Shown: positions 1 to 8,211, counted from the stretch's first letter. The stretch: DNA of 21,037 nucleotides from Crocinitomicaceae bacterium (GCA_024643585.1 JAHEMP010000004.1:1-21037), one strand, 5' to 3'. The notes: generated from the letters alone by a model not told the origin. Numbers and translations: made by a program.

Positions 1-1
1 C

Positions 2-340
2 CGCATAATTGATAATACGAAGGTTTATCTTTTCGAGGAAAATGCATCGAACAAAATTAAATTCAATAGTGAAAATACAATTGTCTTTCACGCCATGATA
101 AGTAGCCCGACCAATCCAATGTATTTTAATTCGTTCAGAACAAACAAGCCGTTTACAGCAAAAATGAAGGATGCAGGTTTGGTTCCAGGTTTGAAAAAAG
201 CGTTAAACAATGCTAAAAAATCCGACAGAATGTACGTCGTTATACCGAGCGAAGAAGGTTATGGAGCCCAAGGATACTTGGATTTGGTAAAAAGTAATGA
301 ACCTTTGTTATTTAATATCTTCGTGATGGATGTTTTCTAG
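2..340 (+). CDS. FKBP-type peptidyl-prolyl cis-trans isomerase, 5'-truncated (C-terminal part)
   Basis: The reading frame is open from base 2, so the start lies outside the window and 112 residues are visible. The segment with VPGLKKAL, then KSDRMYVVIPSEEGYGAQG, ends in a strand of the type PLLFNIFVMDVF. This is the usual last third of an FKBP domain (helix, the IPxxxAYG-like loop, final beta strand). FKBPs catalyse proline isomerisation; in Bacteroidota many are exported lipoproteins, and some (GldI) help gliding motility, but the N-terminus needed to judge export is missing. The loop reads EEGYGAQG rather than the common ELAYGERG, so catalytic strength cannot be inferred. A likely promoter for the next gene follows 16 nt after the stop, so this gene probably ends its own transcript. 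Confidence 0.78.
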   Translation, partial: RIIDNTKVYLFEENASNKIKFNSENTIVFHAMISSPTNPMYFNSFRTNKPFTAKMKDAGLVPGLKKALNNAKKSDRMYVVIPSEEGYGAQGYLDLVKSNEPLLFNIFVMDVF

Positions 341-356
341 AAAGGCATAAAAGACC

Positions 357-364
357 TAGATTTG
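357..364 (+). promoter_or_regulatory. Bacteroidota -7 promoter box (TAGATTTG) for the M23 peptidase gene
   Basis: TAGATTTG is an exact match to the Bacteroidota primary sigma -7 consensus TAnnTTTG. It lies in the 54-nt gap between two genes, 30 nt before the next ATG, so a short leader is expected. No clear TTG -33 element is visible about 20 nt upstream (the region reads TGTTTTC), so the call rests on the -7 box and its position. Confidence 0.5.
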
Positions 365-394
365 TTTTTTCAAAATACATTTTAAGTATAAATA

Positions 395-1351
395 ATGCTT
401 TTTAAGTCTCTTTTTTTCTCTCTATTAATCTCCATAACCTTTCAATTTAGGGCCCAAGAAGTTGTCGATACAATAAATACAAAAAATGGTGCGATTGTAA
501 TGTTTCAAGACAGAACTTGGCAATATTTAGAAGACTTGGAATTCGACGGGATATTAAATCATCACATTCATGATATGTTAAGTGCTATTCCTGGCCTTGA
601 TTATATTCAAACTTGGGACAATGATGTATGTTATACTTCTGACAGACAGAATGATTTATCGAAGTTAAATGATACACTATGGTTGTGTTTGATGAATGAA
701 AATGACAATGATTTTAAAATGCCTTTTGAAGGAATCGTTACCTCTCGTTATGGATTTCGAAGTGGCAGATATCATAATGGTATTGATATAGACGTTGAAA
801 CGGGTGACACGATTAAATCAGCTTGGTCGGGAAAAGTTCGCTACGCAAAATACAACGGAGGCGGTTTTGGAAATTTGGTAATTGTTAGACACAATAATGG
901 ACTAGAGACCTTTTATGCGCATCTAAGCAAGCTTTTGGTTGTGCCAAATCAAAATGTGAATGCCGGTGATATTTTGGGTTTGGGTGGAAATACTGGAAAC
1001 TCCAGAGGTTCTCATTTGCATTTTGAGGTTCGCTTTTACGATGCCCCGTTAAACCCTGAGGAGGTCATAGATTTTACGAATAATAAATGTAAAGACGACA
1101 ATCTATTTGTCCACAAAGGAATTTTTAGACCAGGTGCAAAACCTAGCGATTTAGAAGAACACGGTGAATCCTTTGAATCAGGACGCACAGTCGCTCAATC
1201 TCAAGGTCGAAAATACCACAAAGTGAGACGGGGAGATACTTTAACAAGGATAGCCGCGGCGAATCATACTACGGTTGCTAAGTTGTGCCGACTGAACGGT
1301 TTAAAGTACAATTCCAAAATTCAAATAGGAAGAACTATACGCGTTCGATAG
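395..1351 (+). CDS. Secreted M23-family metallopeptidase with C-terminal LysM domain
   Basis: A 318-residue exported protein predicted to cut peptidoglycan cross-links in the periplasm. Residues 1-20 form a signal peptide (K4, then a hydrophobic run, likely cleavage at RA/QE). An unassigned segment of about 90 residues follows. The M23 (LytM/lysostaphin-type) domain spans about 110-226 and keeps all expected zinc and catalytic residues: H127 and D131 in HNGID, H176 in FYAHL, and H207/H209 in SHLHFE. By family knowledge this predicts an active Zn endopeptidase rather than an EnvC/NlpD-like degenerate activator. Residues 274-318 form a LysM domain (HKVRRGDTLTRIA, then GRTIRV) for binding glycan strands; LysM at the C-terminus of an M23 protein is common in this phylum. 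The gene has its own -7 box at 357-364 and no close partner. Confidence 0.9.
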   Translation: MLFKSLFFSLLISITFQFRAQEVVDTINTKNGAIVMFQDRTWQYLEDLEFDGILNHHIHDMLSAIPGLDYIQTWDNDVCYTSDRQNDLSKLNDTLWLCLMNENDNDFKMPFEGIVTSRYGFRSGRYHNGIDIDVETGDTIKSAWSGKVRYAKYNGGGFGNLVIVRHNNGLETFYAHLSKLLVVPNQNVNAGDILGLGGNTGNSRGSHLHFEVRFYDAPLNPEEVIDFTNNKCKDDNLFVHKGIFRPGAKPSDLEEHGESFESGRTVAQSQGRKYHKVRRGDTLTRIAAANHTTVAKLCRLNGLKYNSKIQIGRTIRVR

Positions 1352-1419
1352 TCCTTTTTTGATTCAATTAGTTTTTAACAACGTAATCTAGTTTAACTTT
1401 TTTTTTGTAAATTGTTGAC

Positions 1420-2316
1420 ATGGAATGTAAGTATCGTGTCATATTATCCATCGATGGTGGAGGTATTCGGGGTGTCGTGCCTTTGAAGATTCTTACGTAT
1501 ATCCAAGATCAAGTGGCAAAAATGGACGATAAAGTCGATATTTCGTCGTGGGTCGATGTTTTTTCAGCATCAAGTACAGGTTCTATAATAAGTGGTGCTC
1601 TAATGCTAAGAAACGAAAACGGTAGAGGGAAATTTTCGCCATCCGAAATGCTAAAACTTTACCAGAAACGTGGTCGACAGATTTTCAGTAAGAATATTGG
1701 TTTGGATCCGTCGCATTCCAAATATCCGCTAAGTTTTGTATTAGACCATTTTTTTGGAGGAATCAACATAGAGCATCTTCACAAACGTTTTCTATTTGTA
1801 TCGTATGATCTAAATTCAGATAGTCAATATTTATTTACCGACACCGCTGATAGGTTTAGGTCTCTTCCTTTGTCTAAAATAATGATTGCTTGTTCAGCCT
1901 TCCCAGGCATTTATCCTCCACTTAGTTTGGGTAATCTGCTTCTTGCAGATGGGATTGTTGCAGCTAAAAACCCTTCAGAATTAGCTTATAATTATGCTAA
2001 AATGTTCTATCCCAACGATCCGATTATTTTGTTGAGTATTGGCACGGGCCAAAGCGAGTTCAATGAAATGGATATCATCGATAAAGAAATGGAAGTGGTC
2101 CACAGGAATTTGAAAAGCATTAGCAAAGAAGATAGTAACTTGTTGTATTATCGATTTCAGCCGACGTTAATTGATCCACCATCCTCTGAAAGTGATACTA
2201 CAACAGAAAACATCAATTCTTTATTACGCGATACAGAAGCGTACATTGATCAAAATCAAGGTGAATTTAAACGTCTTTTTTCTTTGATGAAAATTAAGGT
2301 TGAACAAATGGTGTGA
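1420..2316 (+). CDS. Patatin-like phospholipase / acylhydrolase
   Basis: A 298-residue protein without signal peptide or membrane segment, so probably cytoplasmic or peripherally membrane-bound. The oxyanion-hole motif DGGGIRG is at residues 12-18, right at the N-terminus as in patatins and CapV-type enzymes. The nucleophile elbow reads A50-S-S52-T-G54, where the family consensus is GxSxG, so the first glycine is alanine. The catalytic dyad aspartate is D177 in ADGIVAAKNP, where families usually show DGG or DGA. SIGTG at about 206-210 is also typical. Patatins hydrolyse acyl groups from phospholipids with a Ser-Asp dyad. No cyclic-nucleotide synthase (CD-NTase) or other CBASS gene is adjacent, so a defence role is not supported here. 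The gene sits between the M23 gene and bamD on the same strand, with gaps of 68 and 43 nt. I am sure of the fold but not of the substrate. Confidence 0.85.
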   Translation: MECKYRVILSIDGGGIRGVVPLKILTYIQDQVAKMDDKVDISSWVDVFSASSTGSIISGALMLRNENGRGKFSPSEMLKLYQKRGRQIFSKNIGLDPSHSKYPLSFVLDHFFGGINIEHLHKRFLFVSYDLNSDSQYLFTDTADRFRSLPLSKIMIACSAFPGIYPPLSLGNLLLADGIVAAKNPSELAYNYAKMFYPNDPIILLSIGTGQSEFNEMDIIDKEMEVVHRNLKSISKEDSNLLYYRFQPTLIDPPSSESDTTTENINSLLRDTEAYIDQNQGEFKRLFSLMKIKVEQMV

Positions 2317-2345
2317 TCGTTAACAATACTTAACGGCAAATGTTT

Positions 2346-2353
2346 TAACTTTG
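2346..2353 (+). promoter_or_regulatory. Bacteroidota -7 promoter box (TAACTTTG) for the bamD-recN operon
   Basis: TAACTTTG matches TAnnTTTG exactly and lies between the patatin stop and bamD. It ends only 6 nt before the ATG at 2360. Since transcription in this phylum usually starts several bases after the box, the mRNA would begin at or next to the start codon, that is, be leaderless or nearly so. A weak -33 candidate (GTTAAC) lies at about 2319-2324. Confidence 0.5.
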
Positions 2354-2359
2354 CCGCTT

Positions 2360-3160
2360 ATGAAATTTAACCTATTAATTTTCCTTACCCTTTTCTTAGG
2401 AGCGTGTAGCGGTTACAATCGTGTCATTAAATCTGATGATTACGCCAAAAAGTTTGAAATGGCGGATGAGTTATATACAAGTGGCAAATTCAGCCGAAGT
2501 ATAGTTTTGTACGAGCAAATTTATCAACGATTCCCGAAAACAAATGAAGGCGAACTGGCTTATTACAGGATAGGGAAAGCCTATTATTCGGAACAAGATT
2601 ACTACATGGCAGGATATTATTTGGGTTCCTACAGTACGCGTTTTCCATACAGTCAAAAAGCTGAGGAAGCTCTCTTTTTATCAGCAATGTGCTCTGTATC
2701 AAATTCTCCGGAACCTTCTTTGGACCCTAATGACACTGAATTGGCGATAAATGATTTACAACAATTCGTTAACAGGTATCCAAATTCTGAATTGATCGAC
2801 TCCTGCAACAACACAATTGATCGACTCCGCTATAAATTGGAAGTTAAGGAAAGTGAAAATGTTCGACAGTACTCTAAAACTGAGTATTTCAGAGCGGCAG
2901 TAGTATCAGCTATGTCCTTCAATGAAAAATATCCAAGATCAGAATTTAGGGAGGAAATGCTCTATATTTTGGTTAAAAATTCATTCTTACTCGCAAAGAA
3001 TAGTGTGAAAGAGAAAAAAATGGACCGAATAGAGGAAACTATTGAAAGATATCGTAACTTTGTAGCCGAATTTCCTGCTTCCAAATACAAAAAAGAGGTA
3101 GATGGATACCGAGATGGTATGGAAAAGGAAATTCAAATAATGAATCTTGGAAACAAATAA
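2360..3160 (+). CDS. bamD: Outer membrane protein assembly factor BamD (lipoprotein)
   Basis: A 266-residue lipoprotein of the BAM complex, which inserts beta-barrel proteins into the outer membrane. The signal peptide ends in the lipobox LGAC with C16 as the lipidated residue. From about residue 30 the protein is helical with TPR-like repeats, e.g. AKKFEMADELYTSGKFSRS, then LYEQIYQRFPKTNEGELAYYRIGKA, and later LQQFVNRYPNSELID. Length and layout fit BamD/YfiO. I place the start at the ATG at 2360; a TTG three codons upstream (2351) is also in frame but overlaps the promoter box and is unlikely. It is the first gene of a six-gene operon; rpoZ starts 3 nt after its stop. Confidence 0.92.
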   Translation: MKFNLLIFLTLFLGACSGYNRVIKSDDYAKKFEMADELYTSGKFSRSIVLYEQIYQRFPKTNEGELAYYRIGKAYYSEQDYYMAGYYLGSYSTRFPYSQKAEEALFLSAMCSVSNSPEPSLDPNDTELAINDLQQFVNRYPNSELIDSCNNTIDRLRYKLEVKESENVRQYSKTEYFRAAVVSAMSFNEKYPRSEFREEMLYILVKNSFLLAKNSVKEKKMDRIEETIERYRNFVAEFPASKYKKEVDGYRDGMEKEIQIMNLGNK

Positions 3161-3163
3161 TAT

Positions 3164-3484
3164 ATGAATTTTAAGAACAGCGTAGCAGAGAAAACAACAA
3201 TTACTAGAGATACTGTAACTTTCGAAGAGAATTTTGGAAATATCTATGAGTCTATTGTTGCAATGGCGAAAAGATCCAACCAAATTAGTGTTGAATTAAA
3301 AGAAGAATTGACTCAGAAATTGCAAGAATTTGCTTCGTCAACTGACAATTTGGAAGAAATTTTCGAAAATCGTGAGCAAATTGAAATTTCAAAGTTCTAC
3401 GAAAAAATGCCAAAACCTGTTGCTATGGCAATGGATCAGATGTTGAAAGACGAACTTCACATTAGAAAAGGAGAAGATAAATAA
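3164..3484 (+). CDS. rpoZ: DNA-directed RNA polymerase subunit omega (Bacteroidota type)
   Basis: A 106-residue soluble protein. The core with NIYESIVAMAKRSNQIS, the following helix ELKEELTQKLQEF and the tail EQIEISKFYEKMPKP match the omega/Rpb6-like protein of Bacteroidota as I recall it. It aids folding and assembly of the beta' subunit. Its position between bamD and coaBC is the conserved arrangement in this phylum and supports the call. The gap before it is 3 nt and the gap after it 5 nt, so it is co-transcribed. Confidence 0.88.
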   Translation: MNFKNSVAEKTTITRDTVTFEENFGNIYESIVAMAKRSNQISVELKEELTQKLQEFASSTDNLEEIFENREQIEISKFYEKMPKPVAMAMDQMLKDELHIRKGEDK

Positions 3485-3489
3485 CCGAC

Positions 3490-4683
3490 ATGCAAAATAA
3501 GCGAATTCTTCTTGGGATAACTGGAGGGATTGCAGCCTATAAAATTGCAAGTTTGGTTCGATTATTAATAAAATCAGGGGCAGAAGTCAGATGTATAATG
3601 ACTCCTGCCTCTTGTGATTTTATAACCCCACTAACACTAGCTACGCTTTCCAAAAATGACGTAATCCAAAGTTTTTGGGATACAGAAACAGGATCTTGGT
3701 CAAATCACGTTGATTTAGGGATGTGGGCCGATGCTTTTGTTATTGCTCCTTTGACTGCTTCAAGCATGAGCAAAATGGTTCAAGGAAATTCCGACAATGT
3801 ACTTTTGGCAGCCTATCTTTCGGCAAAATGTCCCGTAATAGTTGCGCCAGCAATGGATTTGGATATGTACAAACATCCAAGTACGATAGAGAATATGCAT
3901 AAACTTGAAAGTTTTGGTGTTCAAATTATTCCAGCAAACGATGGCGAACTTGCCAGCGGATTAATCGGTGAAGGCAGGATGGCTGAGCCAGAAGAAATTC
4001 ATGACTACTTACAGATTCATTTCGCTAAGAAAAGAGATTTTTTAGATAGAAATGTTTTGATTACTGCAGGACCTACACACGAAGCAATTGATCCGGTCCG
4101 CTTTATCGGTAATCAATCAACCGGTAAAATGGGAATTGAATTGGCAAAAGCTTTTTTAAATAGAGGTGCAAAAGTTACATTAATACTTGGGCCATCGGCC
4201 GAACAAATTGGTCATCCAAATTTAACACTCAGAAAAATCGTTTCAGGAATGGAAATGTTTGAAGAGGTTAAATCGGTATGGAACAATAACGAAATTGGTA
4301 TTTTCTCGGCTGCTGTGGCGGATTATAGACCGGCACAAGTCGCTGATCAAAAAATCAAAAAGAAAGAAGAAACGCTTGGTTTAGAATTAGTCAAGAATCC
4401 TGATATTCTTTTTTGGGCAGGTCAAAACAAGGCAGAAAAACAAATATTGGTTGGATTTGCTCTGGAAACAAACAACGAAGAGGAAAATGCAAAGCAAAAA
4501 TTAATCAAAAAGAATTTGGATTTTATCGTGTTGAATTCTTTAAATGATTCTGGCGCAGGATTTGCATATTCTACCAATAAAATAACTATTTTAGATAAAG
4601 ACAATAAATCTATTTCTTTTCAGTTAAAATCTAAAAAAGAGGTTGCTGAAGATATTTTGGACCATTTGAAAAATAACAGTTAA
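3490..4683 (+). CDS. coaBC: Bifunctional phosphopantothenoylcysteine decarboxylase / phosphopantothenate-cysteine ligase (CoaBC, Dfp)
   Basis: A 397-residue cytoplasmic enzyme for two successive steps of coenzyme A synthesis: CoaB joins cysteine to phosphopantothenate, and the FMN-dependent CoaC half decarboxylates the product. The CoaC domain (about 1-180) shows GITGGIAAYK at 9-18, the active-site histidine H73 (SNHVDL), the PxMNxxMW-type motif as APAMDLDMY (119-127) and the flap GELASGLIGEGRMAEPEE. The CoaB domain (about 185-397) shows ITAGPTHEAIDPVR, NQSTGKMG, SAAVADYRP and the lysine-rich KIKKKE. Two positions differ from the E. coli enzyme: D123 where the motif has Asn, and S156 where the flap has Cys; as I recall, relatives in this phylum share these. 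The gene is in the bamD operon, 5 nt after rpoZ. Confidence 0.94.
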   Translation: MQNKRILLGITGGIAAYKIASLVRLLIKSGAEVRCIMTPASCDFITPLTLATLSKNDVIQSFWDTETGSWSNHVDLGMWADAFVIAPLTASSMSKMVQGNSDNVLLAAYLSAKCPVIVAPAMDLDMYKHPSTIENMHKLESFGVQIIPANDGELASGLIGEGRMAEPEEIHDYLQIHFAKKRDFLDRNVLITAGPTHEAIDPVRFIGNQSTGKMGIELAKAFLNRGAKVTLILGPSAEQIGHPNLTLRKIVSGMEMFEEVKSVWNNNEIGIFSAAVADYRPAQVADQKIKKKEETLGLELVKNPDILFWAGQNKAEKQILVGFALETNNEEENAKQKLIKKNLDFIVLNSLNDSGAGFAYSTNKITILDKDNKSISFQLKSKKEVAEDILDHLKNNS

Positions 4684-4689
4684 ACAACA

Positions 4690-5595
4690 ATGAATAAATT
4701 TCTTTTCTCATTTGCTTTATTATTTCTCGTGTCTACTAGTGTGGCTCAGGAGTTGAATTGCCAAGTTAATGTGGTTTTAGACGCTAAACAGGAATTTACT
4801 ACAGTTGAGAAGGAAATATTCGACCAATTGAAACAGACGGTGTATGACATGATGAACACCACTCAGTGGACGAAAGACAAGTTTAAAATTGAAGAGAGAA
4901 TAAATTGCAATCTTCAATTACAAATAAAAGACAGCCCTTCGCCAGGAGTATATTCTGGAGCGCTTCAAATCCAATCAACAAGACCAGCGTTTAACAGTTC
5001 CTATAATTCCACGGTTTTTAATTTTCAAGACAACGATATTGTGTTCGGTTATAGTCGTGGCGCTCAACTTATTTATGCTCCAAATCAATTTAGAGATAAC
5101 TTAACCTCCATTTTGGCTTACTATGCTTATTTCATTATTGCAATGGATTACGATTCATTTTCATTAAAAGGTGGTACCCCGTATTTTAATGAGGCACAAA
5201 ACATAGTGGTAAACGCTCAGTCTGCTTCTGGTTCGGGCTGGAGGTCGAATGAATCTGGCAAGAAAAATCGTTATTGGTTGGTGGATAATGCCCTACATCA
5301 ATTATTCGAACCATTACGAGTTTGTAATTATGAATACCATAGAAATGGCGTTGACAAAATGTACGAATCTTTGGAAACAGCTAGGATAAATATGTATCAA
5401 GCGCTGACCAAATTGAATAAAGTAGTTGCTACAAGACCAAATTCTATTAATTTATTGAATTTCTGCCAAGCAAAAAATACTGAGCTAAAAAACCTTTTTG
5501 CCGACGCTGAAATTAAGGAAAAGCAAGATTTGGTTACCTTAATGCAAAGACTAGATCCAGCGAATTCCTCTAAGTACGACGAAATATTGAAATAG
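4690..5595 (+). CDS. porD: PorD-like (DUF4835) protein of the type IX secretion / gliding apparatus
   Basis: A 301-residue exported protein with a signal peptide (hydrophobic run up to VAQE, probable cleavage near residue 19). The body matches the DUF4835 family: LNCQVNV at the mature N-terminus, an aromatic/Asn-rich middle with FNFQDNDIVFGYSRG, ILAYYAYFIIAMDYDSF, and GWRSNESGKKNRYWLVDNAL. This family is named PorD in T9SS gene lists; its molecular function is poorly defined. The C-terminal third is helical (about 210-301). Placement between coaBC and recN is the arrangement I recall for Flavobacteriia. The recN ATG follows its stop codon directly. Confidence 0.85.
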   Translation: MNKFLFSFALLFLVSTSVAQELNCQVNVVLDAKQEFTTVEKEIFDQLKQTVYDMMNTTQWTKDKFKIEERINCNLQLQIKDSPSPGVYSGALQIQSTRPAFNSSYNSTVFNFQDNDIVFGYSRGAQLIYAPNQFRDNLTSILAYYAYFIIAMDYDSFSLKGGTPYFNEAQNIVVNAQSASGSGWRSNESGKKNRYWLVDNALHQLFEPLRVCNYEYHRNGVDKMYESLETARINMYQALTKLNKVVATRPNSINLLNFCQAKNTELKNLFADAEIKEKQDLVTLMQRLDPANSSKYDEILK

Positions 5596-7251
5596 ATGTT
5601 ATCGAAAATCTGGATAAAAAATTTCGCACTGATAAAGGAGTTGAATTTTGACTTTCACAAGGGATATACTGTAATAACTGGTGAAACCGGATCTGGAAAA
5701 TCAATTTTATTAGGAGCAATTAATTTAATTCTAGGTGAGCGTGCCGATTTTTCATTAATTGGCCCTGATAATGATAAAACTTTTGTAGAAGCAGAGTTTG
5801 ATATTTCCAATTTAAATCTAAAATTTTGGTTTGAAGAAAATGACATAGATTTCGAAGATCTGTGTTTGGTTCGGCGAGAAATAAATAAACAGGGCAGATC
5901 AAGGGCCTTTGTTAACGACACGCCTGTTTCTTTGCAACAAGTGAAACAGTTAACTGAAAATCTAATCAATATTCACTCACAACATCATACCATAGCGTTG
6001 AGGGACAAGAATTTTCATTTAGGTTTAGTGGATGTTTTAGCTGGAATTGAAATGGAAGTCGAAGCATTTTCTAACGATTTTCAATTGTTTAAAAACGAGA
6101 AAAAGAGACTAAAGGAAGAGGTAGAAAGGATTTTAAAAGCTGATTCAGACCGAGAATATCTTTTGTTCCAATTGGAAGAAATGGCTAATCTCCGTTTAGA
6201 CGTCGTTGATTATAAAATTTTAGAGGAAGAGTTGATTCGTCAAGAAAACATGGATGAAATCACAACCTCGTTGAATGCCATAAGTAATTCACTTTTAGAA
6301 GAAAGTGGGTCTTTGCCCGTCTTGAAATCTTTGAAATCAAAACTTGAGAAAAGTAGATTAGACGATTCTAAATTGGTAGAATTGACCCAACGCCTGAATT
6401 CTTCAATTTTGGAATTAGAGGATATTGCACTGGAGTCTGTTAATTACCTCGAAAATCTTGAGAAAAATCCAGAGCGACTTTTGGAACTTACAAATAAAAT
6501 AGATTCGTACAACAGAGTTCTTCAAAAGCACAAATGCCTAAGTCAAAATGAATTAATTGAACTTGAACGAAAATGGAAAGATCAATTGTCTTTGGCAACT
6601 GAAGGACAAGCAATGATTGAAGAGCGTGAAGTTCACATTCGTAAACTAGAATCAAAATTGAAGGTTTGGGCCAACGAATTACACCAAAAAAGAAATAGTG
6701 CAGCAATAATTATCCAGAAAGAAATAGCCTCGTTGTTGAATGATTTGAAAATGCCTAATACCACTTTGCAATTTGAATTAATTCCGACTCTAGATTTAAT
6801 TTCAAAAGGATCAACGGCAGTGAATATGTTGTTTTCAACGAATAAGGGAATACCTGTACAAGCGATAGAAAAAATTGCAAGTGGAGGTGAATTGTCAAGA
6901 TTAATGCTAGCAATACAATGTCTTATCTCAGAGAAAAAACAGTTGCCCAGTATTATTTTTGACGAAATAGATACAGGAGTTTCCGGTGAAGTGGCTCAAA
7001 AGATTGGGAATTTACTGCAAAGAATGGGCAATAACATGCAGTTGATTGCCATTTCTCATCTTCCTCAAGTTGCAGGCAAAGCAAGCAACCATATCAAAGT
7101 TGAAAAATTTGATCAAGAAGGAAGAACATTGTCGAGTCTGAAACAACTTAACAAAGAAGAAAGAGTTGAAGAAATTGCCCGTTTGATGAGTGGCTCGGAA
7201 ATTAATGAAGCGGCGCTAATCAATGCTAAATCATTGATGGACGAAATATGA
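5596..7251 (+). CDS. recN: DNA repair protein RecN
   Basis: A 551-residue SMC-like ATPase acting in double-strand break repair. The Walker A motif is GETGSGKS at 29-36. A central coiled coil (about 150-375) with Glu/Lys/Leu-rich heptads forms the arm. The ABC signature SGGELSRLMLA starts at S429, and Walker B is IIFDEIDTGVSG with D456 and E457. The D-loop and switch region follow (AISHLPQVAGKA). The length is usual for RecN (about 550). The start codon follows the porD stop with no gap, and the stop overlaps the next start by 4 nt (ATGA), both signs of translational coupling. Confidence 0.96.
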   Translation: MLSKIWIKNFALIKELNFDFHKGYTVITGETGSGKSILLGAINLILGERADFSLIGPDNDKTFVEAEFDISNLNLKFWFEENDIDFEDLCLVRREINKQGRSRAFVNDTPVSLQQVKQLTENLINIHSQHHTIALRDKNFHLGLVDVLAGIEMEVEAFSNDFQLFKNEKKRLKEEVERILKADSDREYLLFQLEEMANLRLDVVDYKILEEELIRQENMDEITTSLNAISNSLLEESGSLPVLKSLKSKLEKSRLDDSKLVELTQRLNSSILELEDIALESVNYLENLEKNPERLLELTNKIDSYNRVLQKHKCLSQNELIELERKWKDQLSLATEGQAMIEEREVHIRKLESKLKVWANELHQKRNSAAIIIQKEIASLLNDLKMPNTTLQFELIPTLDLISKGSTAVNMLFSTNKGIPVQAIEKIASGGELSRLMLAIQCLISEKKQLPSIIFDEIDTGVSGEVAQKIGNLLQRMGNNMQLIAISHLPQVAGKASNHIKVEKFDQEGRTLSSLKQLNKEERVEEIARLMSGSEINEAALINAKSLMDEI

Positions 7252-8180
7252 AGTGGTTTTTAGAGGAAACATATCCGCCATCAAAAGAATCGATTGAATA
7301 CGGCGACGGTGTGGTATTTCTAGGAAGTTGTTTTTCTCAAAACATACACGACAAAGGAAAGAAATTAGGTTTCAATTTTACCACAACAAATCATGGTACT
7401 ATTTTCCATCCAATTCCATTGGCTCGAATAATCAGTGAGGCAATAAAGAAAAAAGATGTTCATAGAATTCTGGAACAGGATGGGCGGTTTTTTTCTTGGG
7501 ATGCATCCCATAAACTATTTGCGCAAACCGAAAAAGGTCTTATTTCATCTTTGGAAGAGGAAAAATCAGTTTTGAAAAGAGAACTAAAAGCAGCGAAGTT
7601 CTTGTTCATTACCTTTGGGACAGCCAAAGCTTATTCTAAAGACAAACTGGTCGTTGCAAATTGCCACAAAATACCGGTAAATCAGTTTGAAATAGAACTT
7701 TCTGATTTGAATCAGCTCATTGATATTTACACTTCACTTATAAATGACTTGTTAAATTTCAATCCAAATTTGAATATTGTATTTACAGTCAGTCCAGTAA
7801 GACATTCAAAAGATGGATTGATAGTCAATAACAGGAGCAAATCACGATTGCTCATGCTTTGTGAGGAACTGGAAAAGATGGATAATGTTTCCTATTTTCC
7901 AGCGTATGAAATTGTATTAGATCAGTTAAGAGATTATCGATTCTTCACCTCTGATTTGGTTCATCCTACTGAAGATGCTGTAAAATATGTTTGGCAAATT
8001 TTTGAGAAAGTCTATTTCACAGAAAAAACAATAATTCTGAAATCAACATTTGAAAAATTCAAGAGCTTCTTCGGTCATTTCCCTATTCATCGGGAAAATC
8101 AGAGAGAATTATTAATTCGGAAACAAAAAGAAATTGATTTTAAAGAGTTTCTATTAAGCAATCCTGAAATTCTTTCATAA
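7248..8180 (+). CDS. GSCFA-domain protein (SGNH-hydrolase-like)
   Basis: A 310-residue protein without signal peptide. The family-defining motif is FLGSCFSQNI (G26-S27-C28-F29-S30), followed by GTIFHPIPLARII. TFGTAKAY, then NCHKIP, then TVSPVRH and DLVHPTEDAVKYVW are further blocks typical of GSCFA proteins. GSCFA resembles SGNH/GDSL esterases, with the serine in the first block and a C-terminal Asp/His pair as in LVHP, but the substrate is unknown. It overlaps recN by 4 nt and is the last gene of the operon, ending at the hairpin at 8182-8211. Confidence 0.88.
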   Translation: MKWFLEETYPPSKESIEYGDGVVFLGSCFSQNIHDKGKKLGFNFTTTNHGTIFHPIPLARIISEAIKKKDVHRILEQDGRFFSWDASHKLFAQTEKGLISSLEEEKSVLKRELKAAKFLFITFGTAKAYSKDKLVVANCHKIPVNQFEIELSDLNQLIDIYTSLINDLLNFNPNLNIVFTVSPVRHSKDGLIVNNRSKSRLLMLCEELEKMDNVSYFPAYEIVLDQLRDYRFFTSDLVHPTEDAVKYVWQIFEKVYFTEKTIILKSTFEKFKSFFGHFPIHRENQRELLIRKQKEIDFKEFLLSNPEILS

Positions 8181-8181
8181 A

Positions 8182-8211
8182 AAAAGGAACAACTTGTTAG
8201 CTGTTCCTTTT
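8182..8211. terminator. Bidirectional hairpin terminator between convergent genes
   Basis: AAAAGGAACA at 8182-8191 pairs perfectly with TGTTCCTTTT at 8202-8211 around a 10-nt loop. It lies right after the GSCFA stop codon and 18 nt beyond the end of the minus-strand gene that converges on it. Read on the minus strand, the stem is followed by seven T, so it is strongest for the minus-strand gene; on the plus strand only the T of the stem itself are available. Confidence 0.75.

Noticed and set aside
1420..2316. CBASS-type defence effector (CapV-like patatin)
   Set aside because: The enzyme fold fits, but no CD-NTase, ubiquitin-like or HORMA/TRIP13 gene is adjacent; the neighbours are an M23 hydrolase and bamD.
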